A DNA stretch of 7,339 nucleotides, taken from Deltaproteobacteria bacterium (lineage in GTDB: Bacteria > Desulfobacterota > Desulfobacteria > Desulfobacterales > SURF-7). Of this stretch, positions 6,550 through 7,339 are shown one piece after another. Below the pieces are notes generated by a model that saw only the letters and a program-made list of their open reading frames with translations, did no database searches and had not been told where the DNA came from. The stretch is from NCBI GenBank assembly GCA_019307665.1, contig JAFDJC010000161.1, positions 1-7,339 of the forward strand, read 5' to 3'. How positions within the stretch are numbered: position 1 is the stretch's first letter; the number at the start of each line of letters is the position of its first letter. Both the position numbers and the translations under genes were made by a program.

Positions 6550-7339
6550 CTACCTCAGAATTTTTCGTGTTTTTAGTTTATAAAAAACACCTCTTTGCAT
6601 TCCTTCCGTCTCGACCTCACCGTTTTCAACAAGCAGTTCAAGCTGTTTTTTAACATCTTCAATGTTTACTCCGGTTATTTGTGAAATATCTTCCAGGGTA
6701 CACGGCCTCCGCCGCAGTGTTGAGATAATGTCAGGCCCGTAATCTTTCAAGTGATTTCCATATGCTGCACCATTATCAGAATGCTGTATTATATCAGATT
6801 TATATATGGAATCTTTAATTCCGGCAAGTGTTTTTTTATCTGCCGGTAAAACCCAGCGTTCTGTCCCTGGTCTGTCAAGTGAATTCAGAAAGATATTTTC
6901 GGCACCTATCTTATCGATAGTATTCCTGATAAGTGCGATTTCATGTCTTGTATCATTTACTCCGGGAACAATAAAAATTTCAATCATAAATTGATTTTTA
7001 TACTCTTTTTTGAGGGATGAAATGCCGTCAATTACCATTGACAAGTCAAGGTCGGAATGTGGCCTGTTGATTTTCCTGAACGCATTTTCAGAAGCGGCAT
7101 CGACTGAAGCAATAATAATATCGGCATCCACAACACGCCTCCTGACTCGCGACATGGAAAACAGGGTTGCGTTGGTCAGCAAGGCCGTCTTATAGCCCGG
7201 ATAATCGGACTTAATGAACCGGATAATCTCTTGAATGCCACTGTGGAGTGTGGGTTCACCGGAGCCGGAAAAAGTAATGTGGTCTATTTTGGGCTTTCGG
7301 GATAAAAAGCCTCACAGTTCTTCCATCACCTCTTCAAGT
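6550..7339 (-). CDS. Radical SAM protein with C-terminal winged-helix-like domain; 5'-partial, frame interrupted by TGA
   Basis: The 5' end, which would hold the CxxxCxxC iron-sulphur motif, is outside the window. From the edge the frame reads LEEVMEEL, then TGA (7312-7314), then continues without a stop for 254 codons to TAG at 6550-6552. After the TGA come GFLSRKPKIDHI and TFSGSGEPTL, the SAM-binding 'GGEP' strand of the radical SAM fold. LLTNATL, DADIIIASVDAAS, INRPH and FIVPGVNDT then continue the barrel. The last 65 residues or so (STLRRRPCTLEDISQITGVNIEDVKKQLELLVENGEVE...) look like a winged helix. The whole resembles COG0731-type Fe-S oxidoreductases, relatives of wyosine-synthesis enzymes; substrate unknown. 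A downstream TTG at 7182 could start an ORF but would drop the core motifs, so it is unlikely to be a real start. The gene is either recently inactivated, affected by a sequencing error, or read through. pilC follows after 47 bases. Confidence 0.75.
7292..7311 (-). other. Hairpin directly after the in-frame TGA
   Basis: On the minus strand GGCTTT (7306-7311) pairs perfectly with AAAGCC (7292-7297) around an 8-base loop, TTATCCCG. It starts at the base after the TGA. It does not fit the bacterial SECIS rules: the loop is only about 7 bases from the TGA and does not begin with a G. It may be chance. Confidence 0.35.
7312..7314 (-). other. In-frame TGA inside the radical SAM gene
   Basis: The codon is in the same frame as both the upstream LEEVMEEL and the downstream radical SAM sequence. 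Both other frames are closed by stops within the few bases before it, so one base substitution explains it better than a frameshift. A CGA arginine codon changed to TGA is one simple origin. Confidence 0.7.

Noticed and set aside
7312..7314. TGA as a confirmed selenocysteine codon
   Set aside because: The following hairpin does not meet bacterial SECIS spacing or loop rules, and the residue lies in a variable helix with no redox motif, so it is kept only as a question.
1..7339. CRISPR array, tRNA, insertion sequence or phage element
   Set aside because: No regularly spaced repeats, cloverleaf-like sequence, transposase or integrase motifs or terminal inverted repeats were seen; genes are compactly arranged on one strand.

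Overview
The window is chromosomal bacterial DNA in which every recognisable gene lies on the minus strand, so transcription runs from high to low coordinates. Gene content and order suggest a mesophilic Gram-negative bacterium of the Desulfobacterota (former Deltaproteobacteria), probably close to the Desulfobacterales. The main clues are a type IV pilus inner-membrane protein next to a PilS-type kinase, and a lysS-lolC-lolD run with a single LolC/E-type permease. The lineage is inferred from gene order and protein character, not from a database search.

In transcription order the window holds six genes. (1) At the right edge is a radical SAM protein with a C-terminal winged-helix-like domain. 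Its 5' part is outside the window, and its frame is broken by one in-frame TGA at 7312-7314. (2) pilC follows, the inner-membrane platform protein of a type IV pilus or related type II secretion machine. (3) Next is a PilS-like membrane histidine kinase that has no PAS domain and no response regulator beside it. (4) lysS, class II lysyl-tRNA synthetase, comes after a 71-base gap with a possible weak promoter. (5) lolC and (6) lolD encode the permease and ATPase of the lipoprotein-releasing ABC transporter; their reading frames overlap by 8 bases. At the left edge is the start of a secreted protein, (7), whose N-terminal domain resembles the TolB/FlgO/CsgG-like periplasmic fold. It runs off the window.

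Functionally there are two blocks. The right block (radical SAM, pilC, pilS-like) concerns surface pili and their control. The left block (lysS, lolC, lolD, secreted protein) is a housekeeping and envelope-biogenesis operon in which LolCD extracts lipoproteins from the inner membrane. In related bacteria this cluster often continues into outer-membrane assembly genes such as bamA. All gaps are shorter than 75 bases, and no tRNA, rRNA, CRISPR array, insertion sequence or integrase is visible.

I see no convincing undescribed multi-gene system. The points most worth checking are the interrupted radical SAM frame with a hairpin directly after the stop, the PAS-less orphan PilS-like kinase placed before lysS, and the unidentified secreted protein after lolD.
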